From contig MKUB01000205.1 in assembly GCA_001898545.1 (NCBI GenBank), forward strand, positions 1 through 33,454: a stretch of 33,454 nucleotides of DNA. The letters run 5' to 3'. Below the pieces are notes generated by a model that was not told the DNA's origin, did not search any database, and saw only the letters and a program-made list of their open reading frames with translations. The DNA comes from Sphingomonadales bacterium 63-6. GTDB lineage: Bacteria > Pseudomonadota > Alphaproteobacteria > Sphingomonadales > Sphingomonadaceae. The translations under genes and the position numbers were made by a program. Shown here piece after piece: positions 1 to 8,865 of the stretch; within the stretch, counting starts at the first letter, position 1; every line of letters begins with the position of its first letter.

Positions 1-636
1 GCGACGACGACCGGCCTTGGCAAGCGTCTGGTTCGAATTGTCCGGGTTGGACACCGCACCGACCGTACCCATGCAATCGCCACGCAGGTAGCGCTGTTCG
101 CCCGAGTTGAGACGCACGATCACCAGACCGCGGTCACGACCGACGAGCTGCACATAAGTGCCTGCCGAACGAGCGATCTGGCCGCCCTTGCCCGGCTTCA
201 TCTCCACATTGTGGCAGATGGTGCCGACCGGCATCTGGCTGAGCAGCATGGCGTTGCCCGGCTTCACGTCGGTCTTTTCACCGGCGATCACCTGGTCGCC
301 CACGGCAACGCGCTGCGGTGCGAGGATATAGGCGAGTTCGCCGTCCTCGTACTTGATCAGCGCGATGAACGCGGTGCGGTTGGGATCGTATTCGATCCGT
401 TCCACGGTTCCGGCAACGTCCCACTTGCGGCGCTTGAAGTCCACGAAGCGGTACTTCTGCTTGTGACCGCCACCAATGCCGCGCGAAGTCACGTGGCCCT
501 TGTTGTTGCGGCCGCCCGTCTTGGACTTGCCTTCGGTGAGAGCCTTGACCGGCTTGCCCTTGTAGAGGCCCGAGCGGTCGACCAGCACGAGGCCGCGACG
601 CGCGGGGCTAGTCGGCTTGTAGTTCTTGAGTGCCAT
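1..636 (-). CDS. rplB: 50S ribosomal protein L2 (uL2), partial
   Basis: L2 binds 23S rRNA near the peptidyl transferase centre and is needed for subunit association. The 212 visible residues start [15 protein letters not shown], the usual L2 N-terminus, and continue through the conserved [14 protein letters not shown] segment. The remaining C-terminal part (L2 is about 278 residues) lies beyond base 1, including the histidine-containing catalytic-centre loop, which cannot be inspected. The ATG at 634-636 has GAGG just upstream and follows the rplW stop by 12 bases, so it is co-transcribed with the genes to its right. Identification is secure; only completeness is limited by the window edge. 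Confidence 0.97.
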   Translation of the reverse strand, partial: MALKNYKPTSPARRGLVLVDRSGLYKGKPVKALTEGKSKTGGRNNKGHVTSRGIGGGHKQKYRFVDFKRRKWDVAGTVERIEYDPNRTAFIALIKYEDGELAYILAPQRVAVGDQVIAGEKTDVKPGNAMLLSQMPVGTICHNVEMKPGKGGQIARSAGTYVQLVGRDRGLVIVRLNSGEQRYLRGDCMGTVGAVSNPDNSNQTLAKAGRRR

Positions 637-648
637 TGTTCTCTAGCC

Positions 649-960
649 TCAGATGCCGCTGGTGACGTCGATGGGGTCCTGGCCAGCAGCCAGGGTCACG
701 ATCGCCTTCTTCACGTCGGTGCGCTTATAGGCCTTGCCCTTCCAGCGCTTCGTCTTGCCCTTCTGGACAATCGTATTCACTGCCTTCACCTTGGTGTCGA
801 ACAGCGCTTCCACCGCTTCCTTGATCTGCGGCTTCGTGGCGCTGCCGGCCACCTTGAAGACGACTGCGTTGTTCTCGGACAACAGCGTAGCCTTCTCGGT
901 GATGTGCGGCGAAAGGATCACGTCATAGTGACGCACATCCACGTCCTGCTTCTTAGCCAT
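649..960 (-). CDS. rplW: 50S ribosomal protein L23 (uL23)
   Basis: L23 sits at the polypeptide exit tunnel and is the docking site for trigger factor and the signal recognition particle. The 103-residue product has the family pattern: [13 protein letters not shown] near the N-terminus, then [10 protein letters not shown] and a lysine/arginine-rich stretch ([17 protein letters not shown]) that contacts rRNA. Length is normal for the family. Its ATG overlaps the end of rplD by 8 bases, implying translational coupling in the S10-type operon. No irregularity is visible. Confidence 0.97.
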   Translation of the reverse strand: MAKKQDVDVRHYDVILSPHITEKATLLSENNAVVFKVAGSATKPQIKEAVEALFDTKVKAVNTIVQKGKTKRWKGKAYKRTDVKKAIVTLAAGQDPIDVTSGI

Positions 961-1579
961 TGAAACGCGCCTCCAGCTTTTCGACCGCGGCGCGCGTCAG
1001 CACCAGCGTATCATGCTTCAGGATGTCATAGACATTGGCGCCGATGGCGGGGAGGACGTTGATGTCCTTCAAATTGCCGGCGGCACGCGCGAAATTGTCA
1101 TTCACGCTCTCGCCGTCGATCACCAGCACCTTCTTGCCCCAGCCCGCCTTGGCGAGCTGACCGGCCAGCGCCTTGGTCTTGGCGTCAGTCAGTTCCAGGC
1201 TGTCAACGATGACAAGACCGTTCTTCGCCTTCGCCGAAAGAGCCATCCGGAGGCCGAGGGCGCGGATCTTCTTGTTCAGCGAGATGTCGAATTCACGACG
1301 GCGGGCACCATGGGCCTTACCACCGCCAATGAACACCGGAGCCTTGCGATCGCCATGGCGAGCCGTGCCGCCGCCCTTCTGGCGACCCCACTTCTTGCCG
1401 GTGCGAGCAACGTCCGAACGCTCACGAGTAGCGCGGGCAATACCGCGGCGGTTTTCGAGCTGCCAGGTGACAACGCGGTGGAGGATGTCGGCGCGCGGCT
1501 CAAGACCGAACACGGCATCGTTCAGTTCAATGTCGCCCTTGGCGACCGAACCGTCGAGGTTGGAAAGCTTCACCTTCAC
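953..1579 (-). CDS. rplD: 50S ribosomal protein L4 (uL4)
   Basis: L4 is a primary 23S rRNA binder whose extended loop lines the exit tunnel; in E. coli it also represses the S10 operon. The 208-residue product carries the conserved tunnel-loop region ([21 protein letters not shown], about residues 60-80) and the C-terminal fold ending in LEARFNG. The gene starts three bases after the rplC stop and overlaps rplW by 8 bases, so it lies inside a tightly packed operon. Whether the E. coli type of L4 autoregulation occurs here cannot be told, but the hairpin before rplC would be a place to look. Confidence 0.97.
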   Translation of the reverse strand: MKVKLSNLDGSVAKGDIELNDAVFGLEPRADILHRVVTWQLENRRGIARATRERSDVARTGKKWGRQKGGGTARHGDRKAPVFIGGGKAHGARRREFDISLNKKIRALGLRMALSAKAKNGLVIVDSLELTDAKTKALAGQLAKAGWGKKVLVIDGESVNDNFARAAGNLKDINVLPAIGANVYDILKHDTLVLTRAAVEKLEARFNG

Positions 1580-1582
1580 GAC

Positions 1583-2341
1583 TTAGCCCTCCTGGCCTTC
1601 GGTCGCCTCGACAGCCACGGCTTCTTCAGCCGGAGTGTCGGCGGGCGCCGCGTCATTGCTGTTGGCCGCGCTCTTCAGCCCGGCGGGATAGGGAGCCTCG
1701 GCGTGGCGCGAAACCTTCACGGAGTCGCGAACGAGCAGCCAGGCGTTCTTCGAACCGGGCACCGAGCCCTTCACGAAGATCAGCCCGCGCTCATCATCCG
1801 TGCGGACGATTTCGAGGTTCTGCTGAGTGCGCTGACGGTCGCCCATGTGGCCGGCCATCTTCTTGCCCTTGAACACGCGACCCGGATCCTGACGGTTACC
1901 GGTCGAACCATGGGCGCGGTGGCTGATGGAAACGCCGTGGGTGGCGCGCATACCGCCGAAACCCCAGCGCTTCATCGCACCGGCAAAGCCCTTGCCCTGC
2001 GTGTGGCCGGTGATGTCGACCAGCTGGCCCGGCACGAAGTGCGAGGCAGCGATCGTGGAGCCGACTTCCAGCACCGCATCTTCAGCGACGCGGAATTCCG
2101 CAACCTTCATCTTGAGCGACACTTCAGCCTTGGCGAAATGTTCACGCTGCGGCTTGGCAACGTTCTTCTGCTTGGCTTCACCCGAACCGACCTGGAGAGC
2201 GGTGTAACCATCGTTCTCCTGGGTACGGACCGAAACCACCTGGCAGTCTTCCAGGGCAAGAACGGTCACGGGAACGTGACGTCCATCCTCCTGGAACAGG
2301 CGGGTCATCCCGACTTTCTTAGCGATCACGCCTGTGCGCAT
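1583..2341 (-). CDS. rplC: 50S ribosomal protein L3 (uL3) with C-terminal extension
   Basis: L3 is an early assembly protein that reaches into the peptidyl transferase centre. The reading frame is open upstream, but I place the start at ATG 2339-2341 because the protein then begins [16 protein letters not shown], the usual L3 start, with GAGGAG nine bases before it. The product has 252 residues. The conserved core includes [20 protein letters not shown]. About 40 residues beyond the E. coli length are Ala/Glu-rich and probably disordered, which is common in alphaproteobacterial L3. It is the first gene after a roughly 255-base gap downstream of rpsJ. Confidence 0.96.
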   Translation of the reverse strand: MRTGVIAKKVGMTRLFQEDGRHVPVTVLALEDCQVVSVRTQENDGYTALQVGSGEAKQKNVAKPQREHFAKAEVSLKMKVAEFRVAEDAVLEVGSTIAASHFVPGQLVDITGHTQGKGFAGAMKRWGFGGMRATHGVSISHRAHGSTGNRQDPGRVFKGKKMAGHMGDRQRTQQNLEIVRTDDERGLIFVKGSVPGSKNAWLLVRDSVKVSRHAEAPYPAGLKSAANSNDAAPADTPAEEAVAVEATEGQEG

Positions 2342-2361
2342 GACCAATCTCCTCAACAGAG

Positions 2362-2384
2362 GCACCTGGACCCATTCCAGGTGC
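2362..2384 (-). promoter_or_regulatory. Perfect 8-bp hairpin in the rplC leader
   Basis: GCACCTGG and CCAGGTGC flank a 7-base loop with no mismatch. In the minus-strand transcript the hairpin ends about 20 bases before the rplC ATG and just upstream of its GAGGAG ribosome binding site. It is not followed by a T-run, so it is not a classical terminator. It could pause ribosomes or polymerase, protect a processed 5' end, or bind a ribosomal protein. The function is inference. Confidence 0.6.
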
Positions 2385-2596
2385 TTGCCAGCCCTAATTG
2401 TGATGCATCGCCCCGTCCGGGCTGAGCGCCCTTCCCCGGCCTGAGCCTTCGGAAGAGCAAGACGGGGGACGCAGCCCGGATCGACGATCCGGCGGTATCC
2501 CAATGTCTGCGCGGGAACTTGCCCGCGGACCGGTCCGGATAAATCCGGCTGCCGGATAGGATGCGGCCCTAAGGCCAAAACTTTTAGATCAGCGGC

Positions 2597-2908
2597 TTAG
2601 GCCAGCTTGATCTCAACATTCACACCAGCCGCCAGGTCCAGCTTCATCAGCGCGTCGACCGTCTGGGCGTTGGGCTGCACGATGTCCAGCAGCCGCTTGT
2701 AGGTGCGAACCTCGAACTGTTCCCGCGACTTCTTGTCGATGTGCGGACCGCGGTTCACGGTGAACTTCTCGATACGCGTCGGCAGCGGAATGGGGCCCCG
2801 GATCAGCGCGCCGGTGCGGCGGGCGGTTTCGGCGATCTCACCAGTTGCCTGATCGAGAACGCGATGGTCAAACGCCTTGAGGCGAATGCGAATATTCTGA
2901 GCTTCCAT
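2597..2908 (-). CDS. rpsJ: 30S ribosomal protein S10 (uS10) / NusE
   Basis: S10 is a 30S head protein that also acts as NusE in transcription antitermination. Starting at ATG 2906-2908 the product is 103 residues, the same length as E. coli S10, beginning [19 protein letters not shown]. An in-frame TTG two codons upstream (2912-2914) would only add two residues and looks less likely. The conserved [22 protein letters not shown] loop is intact. It follows tuf after two hairpins and may therefore be partly uncoupled from the upstream str genes. Its ribosome binding site is weak by eye. Confidence 0.96.
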   Translation of the reverse strand: MEAQNIRIRLKAFDHRVLDQATGEIAETARRTGALIRGPIPLPTRIEKFTVNRGPHIDKKSREQFEVRTYKRLLDIVQPNAQTVDALMKLDLAAGVNVEIKLA

Positions 2909-2952
2909 TTCCAACTACCGATGCGAAAGAGCCACGGCGACCCGAGAGCCAC

Positions 2953-3011
2953 CAAAAACAAAGAACCGCCCCGCCTCACCGACCTTCGTTGGAAGTTTCG
3001 GGAAGGGGCGG
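2953..3011 (-). terminator. Probable Rho-independent terminator between tuf and rpsJ
   Basis: In the minus-strand transcript a CCGCCCC/GGGGCGG stem (3005-3011 with 2966-2972) with a long loop is followed immediately by a T-rich tail, TTCTTTGTTTTTG (2965-2953). The long loop could fold further. This looks like a genuine, perhaps partial, terminator after tuf. Confidence 0.6.
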
Positions 3012-3030
3012 CCCTTCGAGAATACCGAAA

Positions 3031-3052
3031 GGCGGGGGACGAATCCCCCGCC
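3031..3052 (-). terminator. Strong UUCG-tetraloop hairpin just downstream of tuf
   Basis: A perfect 9-bp GC-rich stem (GGCGGGGGA/TCCCCCGCC) closes a TTCG loop in the minus-strand RNA, 15 bases past the tuf stop. UUCG loops are exceptionally stable. Only TTT follows, so it may work with the second hairpin, or it may chiefly protect the 3' end of the tuf mRNA. Confidence 0.6.
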
Positions 3053-3067
3053 TCTGCGGCGCCTATA

Positions 3068-4243
3068 TTACTTCGTGATCTTGCTGACAACCCCCGAACC
3101 GACGGTGCGGCCACCTTCGCGAATTGCGAAGCGAAGACCTTCATCCATCGCGATCGGAGCGATCAGCTTTACGCCGATCGTCACGTTATCGCCCGGCATG
3201 ACCATCTCGGTGCCCTCGGGGAGGATCACTTCACCGGTCACGTCGGTGGTGCGGAAGTAGAACTGCGGGCGGTAGTTGGCGAAGAACGGCGTGTGACGGC
3301 CACCTTCGTCCTTCGACAGCACGTAGACTTCGGCGCTGAATTCGGTGTGCGGGTTCACAGTGCCCGGCTTGGCGAGGACCTGGCCACGCTCAACCGATTC
3401 ACGAGCGATACCACGGATCAGGGCACCGACGTTGTCGCCGGCTTCACCGCGATCGAGCAGCTTGCGGAACATTTCGACGCCGGTCACGGTCGTCTTCTGG
3501 GTGTCCTTGATGCCGACGATTTCGACTTCGTCACCCACGTTCACAATGCCGGTTTCGATACGGCCGGTCACCACGGTGCCGCGACCCGAGATCGAGAACA
3601 CGTCTTCGATCGGCATCAGGAAGGGCTTGTCGATCGGACGTTCCGGCTGCGGGATGTAGGCGTCAACCGCGTCCATCAGAGCCTTGATCGAGGTTTCGCC
3701 GATTTCCGGATCGCGACCTTCGAGAGCGGCCAGAGCCGAACCCTTGACGATCGGAATATCATCGCCCGGGAAGTCGTAGCTGGAGAGCAGTTCGCGAACT
3801 TCGAGTTCGACGAGCTCAAGCAGCTCTTCGTCGTCAACCTGGTCGACCTTGTTCATGTACACGACCAGAGCCGGCACGCCGACCTGACGGGCAAGCAGGA
3901 TGTGCTCGCGGGTCTGGGGCATCGGGCCGTCAGCAGCGTTCACCACCAGGATCGCGCCGTCCATCTGGGCGGCACCGGTGATCATGTTCTTCACATAGTC
4001 AGCGTGGCCCGGGCAGTCGACGTGTGCGTAGTGACGCGCGTCGGTTTCGTATTCCACGTGAGCGGTCGAGATGGTGATGCCGCGCTCGCGCTCTTCAGGA
4101 GCCTTGTCGATGTTCGCGAAATCGACCGGAGCGCCCAGAACCTTGGTGATAGCAGCCGTCAGCGTGGTCTTGCCGTGGTCGACGTGACCGATGGTGCCGA
4201 TGTTGCAGTGCGGCTTGGTCCGCTCAAATTTTGCCTTAGCCAT
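3068..4243 (-). CDS. tuf: Translation elongation factor Tu
   Basis: EF-Tu carries aminoacyl-tRNA to the ribosome as a GTP complex. The 391-residue product has P-loop GHVDHGKT (19-26), switch I RERGITI (52-58), DCPGH (76-80) with the catalytic histidine, and NKVD (131-134), followed by the two beta-barrel domains ending in [14 protein letters not shown]. It is a few residues shorter than E. coli EF-Tu because the segment before switch I is shorter. The gene lies 90 bases after fusA, in the usual rpsL-rpsG-fusA-tuf order, with AGAGG before its ATG. Whether the genome has a second tuf copy cannot be seen here. Confidence 0.98.
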   Translation of the reverse strand: MAKAKFERTKPHCNIGTIGHVDHGKTTLTAAITKVLGAPVDFANIDKAPEERERGITISTAHVEYETDARHYAHVDCPGHADYVKNMITGAAQMDGAILVVNAADGPMPQTREHILLARQVGVPALVVYMNKVDQVDDEELLELVELEVRELLSSYDFPGDDIPIVKGSALAALEGRDPEIGETSIKALMDAVDAYIPQPERPIDKPFLMPIEDVFSISGRGTVVTGRIETGIVNVGDEVEIVGIKDTQKTTVTGVEMFRKLLDRGEAGDNVGALIRGIARESVERGQVLAKPGTVNPHTEFSAEVYVLSKDEGGRHTPFFANYRPQFYFRTTDVTGEVILPEGTEMVMPGDNVTIGVKLIAPIAMDEGLRFAIREGGRTVGSGVVSKITK

Positions 4244-4333
4244 TTGTCAAAACCTCTATTTTCTCAAAATTCGATCATTGCGGGAGATCGGCGCCCGCTG
4301 AATCAGGCGCCGCCCCTAGACGGTCGCTCGCCG

Positions 4334-6427
4334 TTAGGCAAGCTTCTCCTTGACTTCGGCCGCCACATTGGCGGGCACTTCGTCATAATGCGAGAACTGC
4401 ATCGTGTACTGGGCGCGGCCCTGGGTGAACGAACGCAGTTCATTGACGTAGCCGAACATGTTGGCCAGCGGCACGAAAGCCTCGACCACCTGGGCATTAC
4501 CGCGGCTGTCGGTGCCCTGGATCTGGCCACGACGGGAATTCAGGTCGCCGATAACGTCGCCCATGAATTCTTCCGGCGTCACCACTTCCACCTTCATCAC
4601 CGGTTCGAGCAGCTTGATGCCTGCCCGTTCGGCAACTTCACGCATCGCACCGCGGCCGGCGATTTCGAACGCGATCGTCGACGAGTCGACGTCGTGATAC
4701 GCACCGTCATACAGGCGAATTTCGAAGTCGATGATCGGGAAGCCGATGAGGTAGCCGCTGGCTGCCTGTTCGCGCATGCCCTTTTCGATCGACGGAATAT
4801 ATTCGCGCGGAATGTTGCCGCCCTTGATCTCGTCGATGAAGGTGATGCCCGCACCGCGCTCGCCCGGAGCGACCTTGACCTTCACGCGACCGAACTGGCC
4901 GGTACCGCCCGACTGCTTCTTGTGGGTGAAGTCCACGTCCACCGGCTTCGACAGCGATTCGCGGTAGGCCACCTGCGGCGCACCGACATTGGCTTCCACC
5001 TTGAATTCGCGACGCATGCGGTCGACCAGGATTTCGAGGTGGAGTTCGCCCATCCCCTTGATGATGGTCTGGCCCGATTCGTGATCGGTCGAAACGCGGA
5101 ACGAGGGATCCTCGGCAGCCAGACGATTGAGCGCGATGCCCATCTTTTCCTGGTCGGCCTTGGTCTTCGGTTCCACCGACAGTTCGATAACCGGCTCGGG
5201 AAATTCCATACGCTCGAGGATGATCGGCGCGTTCTTGGCGCACAGCGTATCGCCCGTGGTGGTTTCCTTCAGACCGGCCAGCGCAACGATGTCGCCTGCG
5301 AAGGCTTCGTCGATGTCCTCACGGTTGTTGGAGTGCATCAGCAGCATACGGCCGATCTTCTCGTCCTTCTCCTTCACGGAGTTGAGGTACGAACCCTTGC
5401 TCAGCTTGCCCGAGTAGATGCGGGCGAAGGTGAGCGAGCCCACGAACGGGTCGTTCATGATCTTGAACGCCAGCGCGCTGAACGGAGCTTCGTCGCTCGA
5501 GGGACGGCTGTCTTCCTCGTCCGTGCCGGGCTTCACGCCCTTGATGGCCGGAACGTCGATCGGGCTCGGCAGGTAGTCGACAACGGCGTCGAGCAGGGCC
5601 TGCACGCCCTTGTTCTTGAAGGAGGAGCCGCACAGCACGGGCACGAAGGCGTGCTCCAGCGTGCCCTTGCGGATCAGCGCCTTGAGCTGGGCCACATCGG
5701 GCTCGGTGCCTTCGAGATAGGCTTCGGTCGCCGCATCGTCCTGCTCAACGGCGAGCTCGACCAGCTTTTCGCGATATTCGGCAGCCTTGTCGGCCATGTC
5801 GGCCGGGATTTCTTCATAGAAGAATTCGGCGCCCAGGCTCTCATCCTTCCAGATGATCGCGCGGTTGTTCACCAGGTCCACCAGGCCCTTGAAGCCGCCT
5901 TCCGCGCCGATCGGCAGATAGAGCACCAGCGGAACCGCGCCGAGGCGGTCGATGATGGTCTGCACGCAGTAATAGAAATCCGCGCCGGTGCGATCGAGCT
6001 TGTTGATGTAGCACATGCGGGGAACGCCGTACTTTTCAGCCTGACGCCACACGGTTTCCGACTGCGGCTCCACGCCGGCAACGCCGTCAAACGCGGCGAC
6101 CGCGCCGTCGAGCACGCGCAGCGAACGTTCGACTTCAATGGTGAAGTCCACGTGGCCCGGGGTGTCGATGATGTTCAGGCGGTGTTCGGGGCCATTGCCC
6201 TCTTCGGCCTTCCAGAAGCAGGTCGTCGCGGCGGACGTGATGGTGATGCCGCGTTCCTGTTCCTGCTCCATCCAGTCCATGGTGGCGGCGCCATCGTGCA
6301 CTTCGCCGATCTTGTAGGACTTGCCGGTATAATAGAGAATCCGCTCGGTAGTCGTGGTCTTGCCGGCGTCGATATGCGCCATGATACCGAAATTGCGGTA
6401 GCGTTCGATCGGATGGCTGCGTGCCAT
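4334..6427 (-). CDS. fusA: Translation elongation factor G
   Basis: EF-G is the GTPase that drives translocation and, with RRF, ribosome recycling. The 697-residue product has P-loop AHIDAGKT (17-24), switch [11 protein letters not shown] (57-66), DTPGH (87-91) and NKLD (141-144). The domain II beta-barrel and the domain IV tip region ([15 protein letters not shown]) follow, and the usual C-terminal domain V ends the protein. The length is normal for the family. AAGGA stands eight bases before the ATG. It lies between rpsG and tuf. A short palindrome (GGCCGGC/GCCGGCC, 6458-6475) sits in its leader and is not followed by a T-run. Confidence 0.98.
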   Translation of the reverse strand: MARSHPIERYRNFGIMAHIDAGKTTTTERILYYTGKSYKIGEVHDGAATMDWMEQEQERGITITSAATTCFWKAEEGNGPEHRLNIIDTPGHVDFTIEVERSLRVLDGAVAAFDGVAGVEPQSETVWRQAEKYGVPRMCYINKLDRTGADFYYCVQTIIDRLGAVPLVLYLPIGAEGGFKGLVDLVNNRAIIWKDESLGAEFFYEEIPADMADKAAEYREKLVELAVEQDDAATEAYLEGTEPDVAQLKALIRKGTLEHAFVPVLCGSSFKNKGVQALLDAVVDYLPSPIDVPAIKGVKPGTDEEDSRPSSDEAPFSALAFKIMNDPFVGSLTFARIYSGKLSKGSYLNSVKEKDEKIGRMLLMHSNNREDIDEAFAGDIVALAGLKETTTGDTLCAKNAPIILERMEFPEPVIELSVEPKTKADQEKMGIALNRLAAEDPSFRVSTDHESGQTIIKGMGELHLEILVDRMRREFKVEANVGAPQVAYRESLSKPVDVDFTHKKQSGGTGQFGRVKVKVAPGERGAGITFIDEIKGGNIPREYIPSIEKGMREQAASGYLIGFPIIDFEIRLYDGAYHDVDSSTIAFEIAGRGAMREVAERAGIKLLEPVMKVEVVTPEEFMGDVIGDLNSRRGQIQGTDSRGNAQVVEAFVPLANMFGYVNELRSFTQGRAQYTMQFSHYDEVPANVAAEVKEKLA

Positions 6428-6546
6428 GGTGGTTTCCTTAAGGCCTTTCGGAGGTCAGGCCGGCCAATGCCGGCCCTCGCCCCATATAGTAACGATTGTG
6501 ACCGGCAAAAGACACGCCCGATGCGCGCCCTCCCCCGGCCAGCCGC

Positions 6547-7017
6547 TTACCAGCGGTAGTGGCTGAACGCGCGGTTGGCGTCGGCCATGCGGTGAGTATC
6601 TTCCCGCTTCTTGACCGCGTTGCCGCGATTGTTCGCCGCATCCATCAGCTCACCCGAAAGGCGGGCGGCCATGGTGGTTTCCGCACGGCCGCGAGCAGCC
6701 GTGATCAGCCAGCGGATCGCCAGGGCCTGGGCGCGCTCGGGGCGCACTTCCACGGGAACCTGATAGGTCGCACCACCAACGCGGCGCGAACGCACTTCGA
6801 TGGCCGGCTTCACATTGTTCAGCGCATCATGGAACACCTGGACCGGATCGCCCTTGGCGCGCGCCTCGACGGTTTCGAGCGCACCATAGACGATCTTTTC
6901 GGCGGCAGACTTCTTGCCGTCATACATCAGGTTGTTCATGAACTTCGAGAGAACCTGATCACCAAACTTGGGATCGGGCAGGATTTCCCGCTTCTCGGGA
7001 CGACGACGACGTGACAT
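6547..7017 (-). CDS. rpsG: 30S ribosomal protein S7 (uS7)
   Basis: S7 nucleates assembly of the 30S head and contacts the E-site tRNA. I start it at ATG 7015-7017, giving 156 residues beginning [20 protein letters not shown] longer in-frame start ten codons upstream adds residues foreign to the family, and AGGAG lies just before the chosen ATG. Family segments [22 protein letters not shown] and [13 protein letters not shown] are intact. The gene sits 172 bases downstream of rpsL and about 120 bases before fusA, the standard str order. Confidence 0.97.
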   Translation of the reverse strand: MSRRRRPEKREILPDPKFGDQVLSKFMNNLMYDGKKSAAEKIVYGALETVEARAKGDPVQVFHDALNNVKPAIEVRSRRVGGATYQVPVEVRPERAQALAIRWLITAARGRAETTMAARLSGELMDAANNRGNAVKKREDTHRMADANRAFSHYRW

Positions 7018-7189
7018 CGGATATTCTCCTGTCAGGCCCTTTTCCAAACCGCCATCCCAGCAAAAACCGGGATCTCAATGCGGCCTGGCGGACCTTCAAA
7101 AACTCAACAAACGTTCTGCCTTGGGGAGCGAGATCCCCGATAAGATCGCTGATGGCGATCTTTCGAGGATGACGTTCACCCCGTGAACG

Positions 7190-7561
7190 TCACTTCGGAC
7201 GCTTGGCGCCGTACTTCGAACGGGACTGCTTGCGGTCCTTCACGCCCTGCGTATCGAGCACGCCGCGCAGCACGTGATAGCGCACGCCGGGAAGGTCGCG
7301 CACACGGCCGCCGCGGATCAGCACAACCGAGTGTTCCTGCAGGTTGTGGCCTTCGCCGGGGATGTAGGAAATGACTTCGCGCTGGTTGGTCAGACGGACC
7401 TTGGCAACCTTGCGGAGAGCCGAGTTCGGCTTCTTCGGGGTCGTGGTGTAGACGCGAGTGCAAACGCCGCGCTTCTGCGGGTTCTGCTCCATCGCAGGCA
7501 CCTTGCTCTTGGCCTTCTGCGGCACGCGGCCCTTACGGACCAGCTGGTTGATCGTAGGCAT
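7190..7561 (-). CDS. rpsL: 30S ribosomal protein S12 (uS12) with Arg at position 88
   Basis: S12 is part of the decoding centre and the main protein target through which streptomycin resistance arises. The 123-residue product contains the two conserved loops, [13 protein letters not shown] (Lys43 intact) and [13 protein letters not shown]. In the second loop residue 88 is Arg (codon CGC at 7300-7298), where most bacteria have Lys. Substitution K88R is a known streptomycin-resistance change in other species. It may be the natural state in this lineage. It is the first gene of the str cluster; repeats fill its upstream region and I see no clear promoter there. Confidence 0.97.
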   Translation of the reverse strand: MPTINQLVRKGRVPQKAKSKVPAMEQNPQKRGVCTRVYTTTPKKPNSALRKVAKVRLTNQREVISYIPGEGHNLQEHSVVLIRGGRVRDLPGVRYHVLRGVLDTQGVKDRKQSRSKYGAKRPK

Positions 7562-7593
7562 TAAATCTCTTCACCTTAGTTTCTGATCCATCC

Positions 7594-7694
7594 GGGCGGA
7601 AAACCGGTTCCCACTTTTCCCGACGAGTCAGGGCTTGTCCTGACCGCCCATGGAAAAACGGTTGCCACCTTCCCCAAGCGGGATCAGGGCTTGT
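7594..7694. repeat. Two tandem copies of an interspersed intergenic repeat
   Basis: Copy one (7594-7639) and copy two (7646-7694) share the pattern GGAAAAaCGGTTcCCACtTTcCC followed by nine to twelve bases and then TCAGGGCTTGTC. A sequence of this type, with a GGAAAAGTGGGAACCGGTTT core, recurs between genes of many alphaproteobacteria (from memory). They sit in the rpsL leader or promoter region. Confidence 0.6.
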
Positions 7695-7736
7695 CGACTA
7701 TACGACCGGGTGAAGAGTGAAGGATGGCGCCCTCCC

Positions 7737-7763
7737 GTCATTCCCGCGAAAGCGGGAACCCAG
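7737..7763. repeat. Short palindromic repeat of the TTCCCGC-GAAA-GCGGGAA type
   Basis: GTCA is followed by a perfect 7-bp stem (7741-7747 with 7752-7758) around a GAAA loop, then CCCAG. A degenerate relative with one mismatch lies at 7856-7873. A variant in inverse orientation lies at 9845-9866. Repeats of this form are scattered between genes in many proteobacteria. Confidence 0.65.
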
Positions 7764-7850
7764 AGCCTCGCAAAGAGGCCCCGAAGAAGCACCAGCCGAA
7801 ACGCTCCACCAGGCCACAAGGCCGGGTTACTTTGCCGGCTGCCCTACCCC

Positions 7851-7877
7851 GTGAGTTCCCGCGAAGGCAGGAACCCC
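7851..7877. repeat. Degenerate copy of the TTCCCGC palindromic repeat
   Basis: TTCCCGC (7856-7862), loop GAAG and GCAGGAA (7867-7873) form a 7-bp stem with one C-A mismatch. The flanks (GTGAG before, CCCCA after) resemble those of the copy at 7737. It looks like an older, decaying copy. Confidence 0.5.
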
Positions 7878-8109
7878 AAGGCGCAAAACAACACCGCCAA
7901 TGTTCAGCTCGTAATGCCCGGCACAGGGAATCCCTGCCCGAACTTGCGCGGGCCATTAGGGGAAAGGGGGGAGGAGGTCAAGCGGTGTGGAGGGAGCGCC
8001 GCACCCACTTTTCGGACGATTGACGCTATCTAGGCCGCTTCCGAACGCCAAAGATCATTAATAAAATCGTTGATTAGAGATACACCTTTTCGGCTTCAAA
8101 ATATTAATA

Positions 8110-8865
8110 CTAGACAGAAAATTTCATTATGACATTGTCAAAAATATCTTCTATAAAGTCTATAACTTTAGACTTATTAATTTTAACTCCTGATGGATGA
8201 GCGCAGGAATTCCGTGTACCTAGCTTCTGATCTAAAATCTTCCGGACGTCATTCGAAATAATGCCTGCGGCGCGACATAGCTCGATGAACTTCGTTTCCT
8301 TGATCTCCGTGAAATCATCGCGCTGGCAGACGGAGCTAATTTTAACACCCTTATCTTTGGATAGAGCCAAGTTGAAATCAGCCAACTTGTGCGCGAGGAT
8401 GTAGGCGAAGAGGTGATCCATCGCCAATATCCACGTCATGACAATCGCCGCACGATTTGCCCCAATCTCGAAACAATCAATGGCCTCTTTCAGGAACTCC
8501 TTGTCGGCTCCCGCAGGTATCTTATGTTCCAGACCACGAAGAGTCGCGCTAGTCTGAGCCGTCACCGTTTCAGCCCCAAGTTTCTTCGACAGAGCCTCCC
8601 GCATGTGCCGCTGAAGTTTATAGGTGCCCTTAGCCTTGATATATTTCGGAGGTTTAGCCTTTAATCCTTCCGACAAGCGCGCACTTACGTTCGCGGGCAC
8701 CGTGAGATCACATGCCTCGAAGCAATCGGCAATTTGCTTGGGAGTCACCACCTCTTGGCCGAGTTCCACCGTTAGGAAATAGACAAATAGCTCGACTAGG
8801 CTGGTCTGGCTCTGGCTGGCTGCATCCTCGATCGAGTTATAGAAGCGATTGACTGCGTCATTCAT
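8110..8865 (-). CDS. HEPN-like protein with RxxxxH motif and an N-terminal helical domain
   Basis: I do not recognise a named family for the whole 251-residue protein. Residues about 120-250 are helical and look like a HEPN domain: a helix FLKEAIDCFEIGANRAAIVM (124-143), then AMDHLFAYILAHKL, and near the end RNSCAHPSGV, giving R218-x4-H223. That is the R-x4-6-H motif of HEPN ribonucleases, many of which are toxins or defence effectors. Residues about 22-97 form a separate domain that resembles the C-terminus of the neighbouring upstream protein. The ATG overlaps that gene's stop (ATGA, 4 bases), so the two are coupled. The DNA is much more AT-rich than its surroundings, suggesting acquisition. 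RNase activity is inference. Confidence 0.75.
   Translation of the reverse strand: MNDAVNRFYNSIEDAASQSQTSLVELFVYFLTVELGQEVVTPKQIADCFEACDLTVPANVSARLSEGLKAKPPKYIKAKGTYKLQRHMREALSKKLGAETVTAQTSATLRGLEHKIPAGADKEFLKEAIDCFEIGANRAAIVMTWILAMDHLFAYILAHKLADFNLALSKDKGVKISSVCQRDDFTEIKETKFIELCRAAGIISNDVRKILDQKLGTRNSCAHPSGVKINKSKVIDFIEDIFDNVIMKFSV

Larger units (their letters stand above)
7562..8109. other. Gene-free stretch upstream of rpsL containing several repeats
   Basis: About 550 bases lie between rpsL and the HEPN gene. They hold two tandem copies of an alphaproteobacterial intergenic repeat and two copies of a short palindromic repeat (listed separately). After about 8033 the composition turns AT-rich, which marks the edge of the next island. 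Reading frames here have no recognisable protein pattern. The rpsL promoter must lie in this stretch, but I cannot place it with confidence. Confidence 0.6.

Noticed and set aside
1013-2425. A 470-codon plus-strand frame opposite rplC and rplD
   Set aside because: Antisense shadow of ribosomal protein genes, with no family pattern or ribosome binding site.
2741-6559. A 1272-codon open frame on the plus strand opposite tuf, fusA and rpsJ
   Set aside because: It lies antisense to well-identified genes, has no recognisable domain, and is rich in His, Arg, Asp and Ala as expected when high-GC codons are read in the complementary frame.
7650-8033. Plus-strand frames over the repeats upstream of rpsL
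   Set aside because: They translate repeat sequence into Arg/Pro-rich strings with no family pattern.
7562-8109. CRISPR array
   Set aside because: The repeats are few, of two different types, unevenly spaced and partly degenerate, and no cas genes are present in the window.
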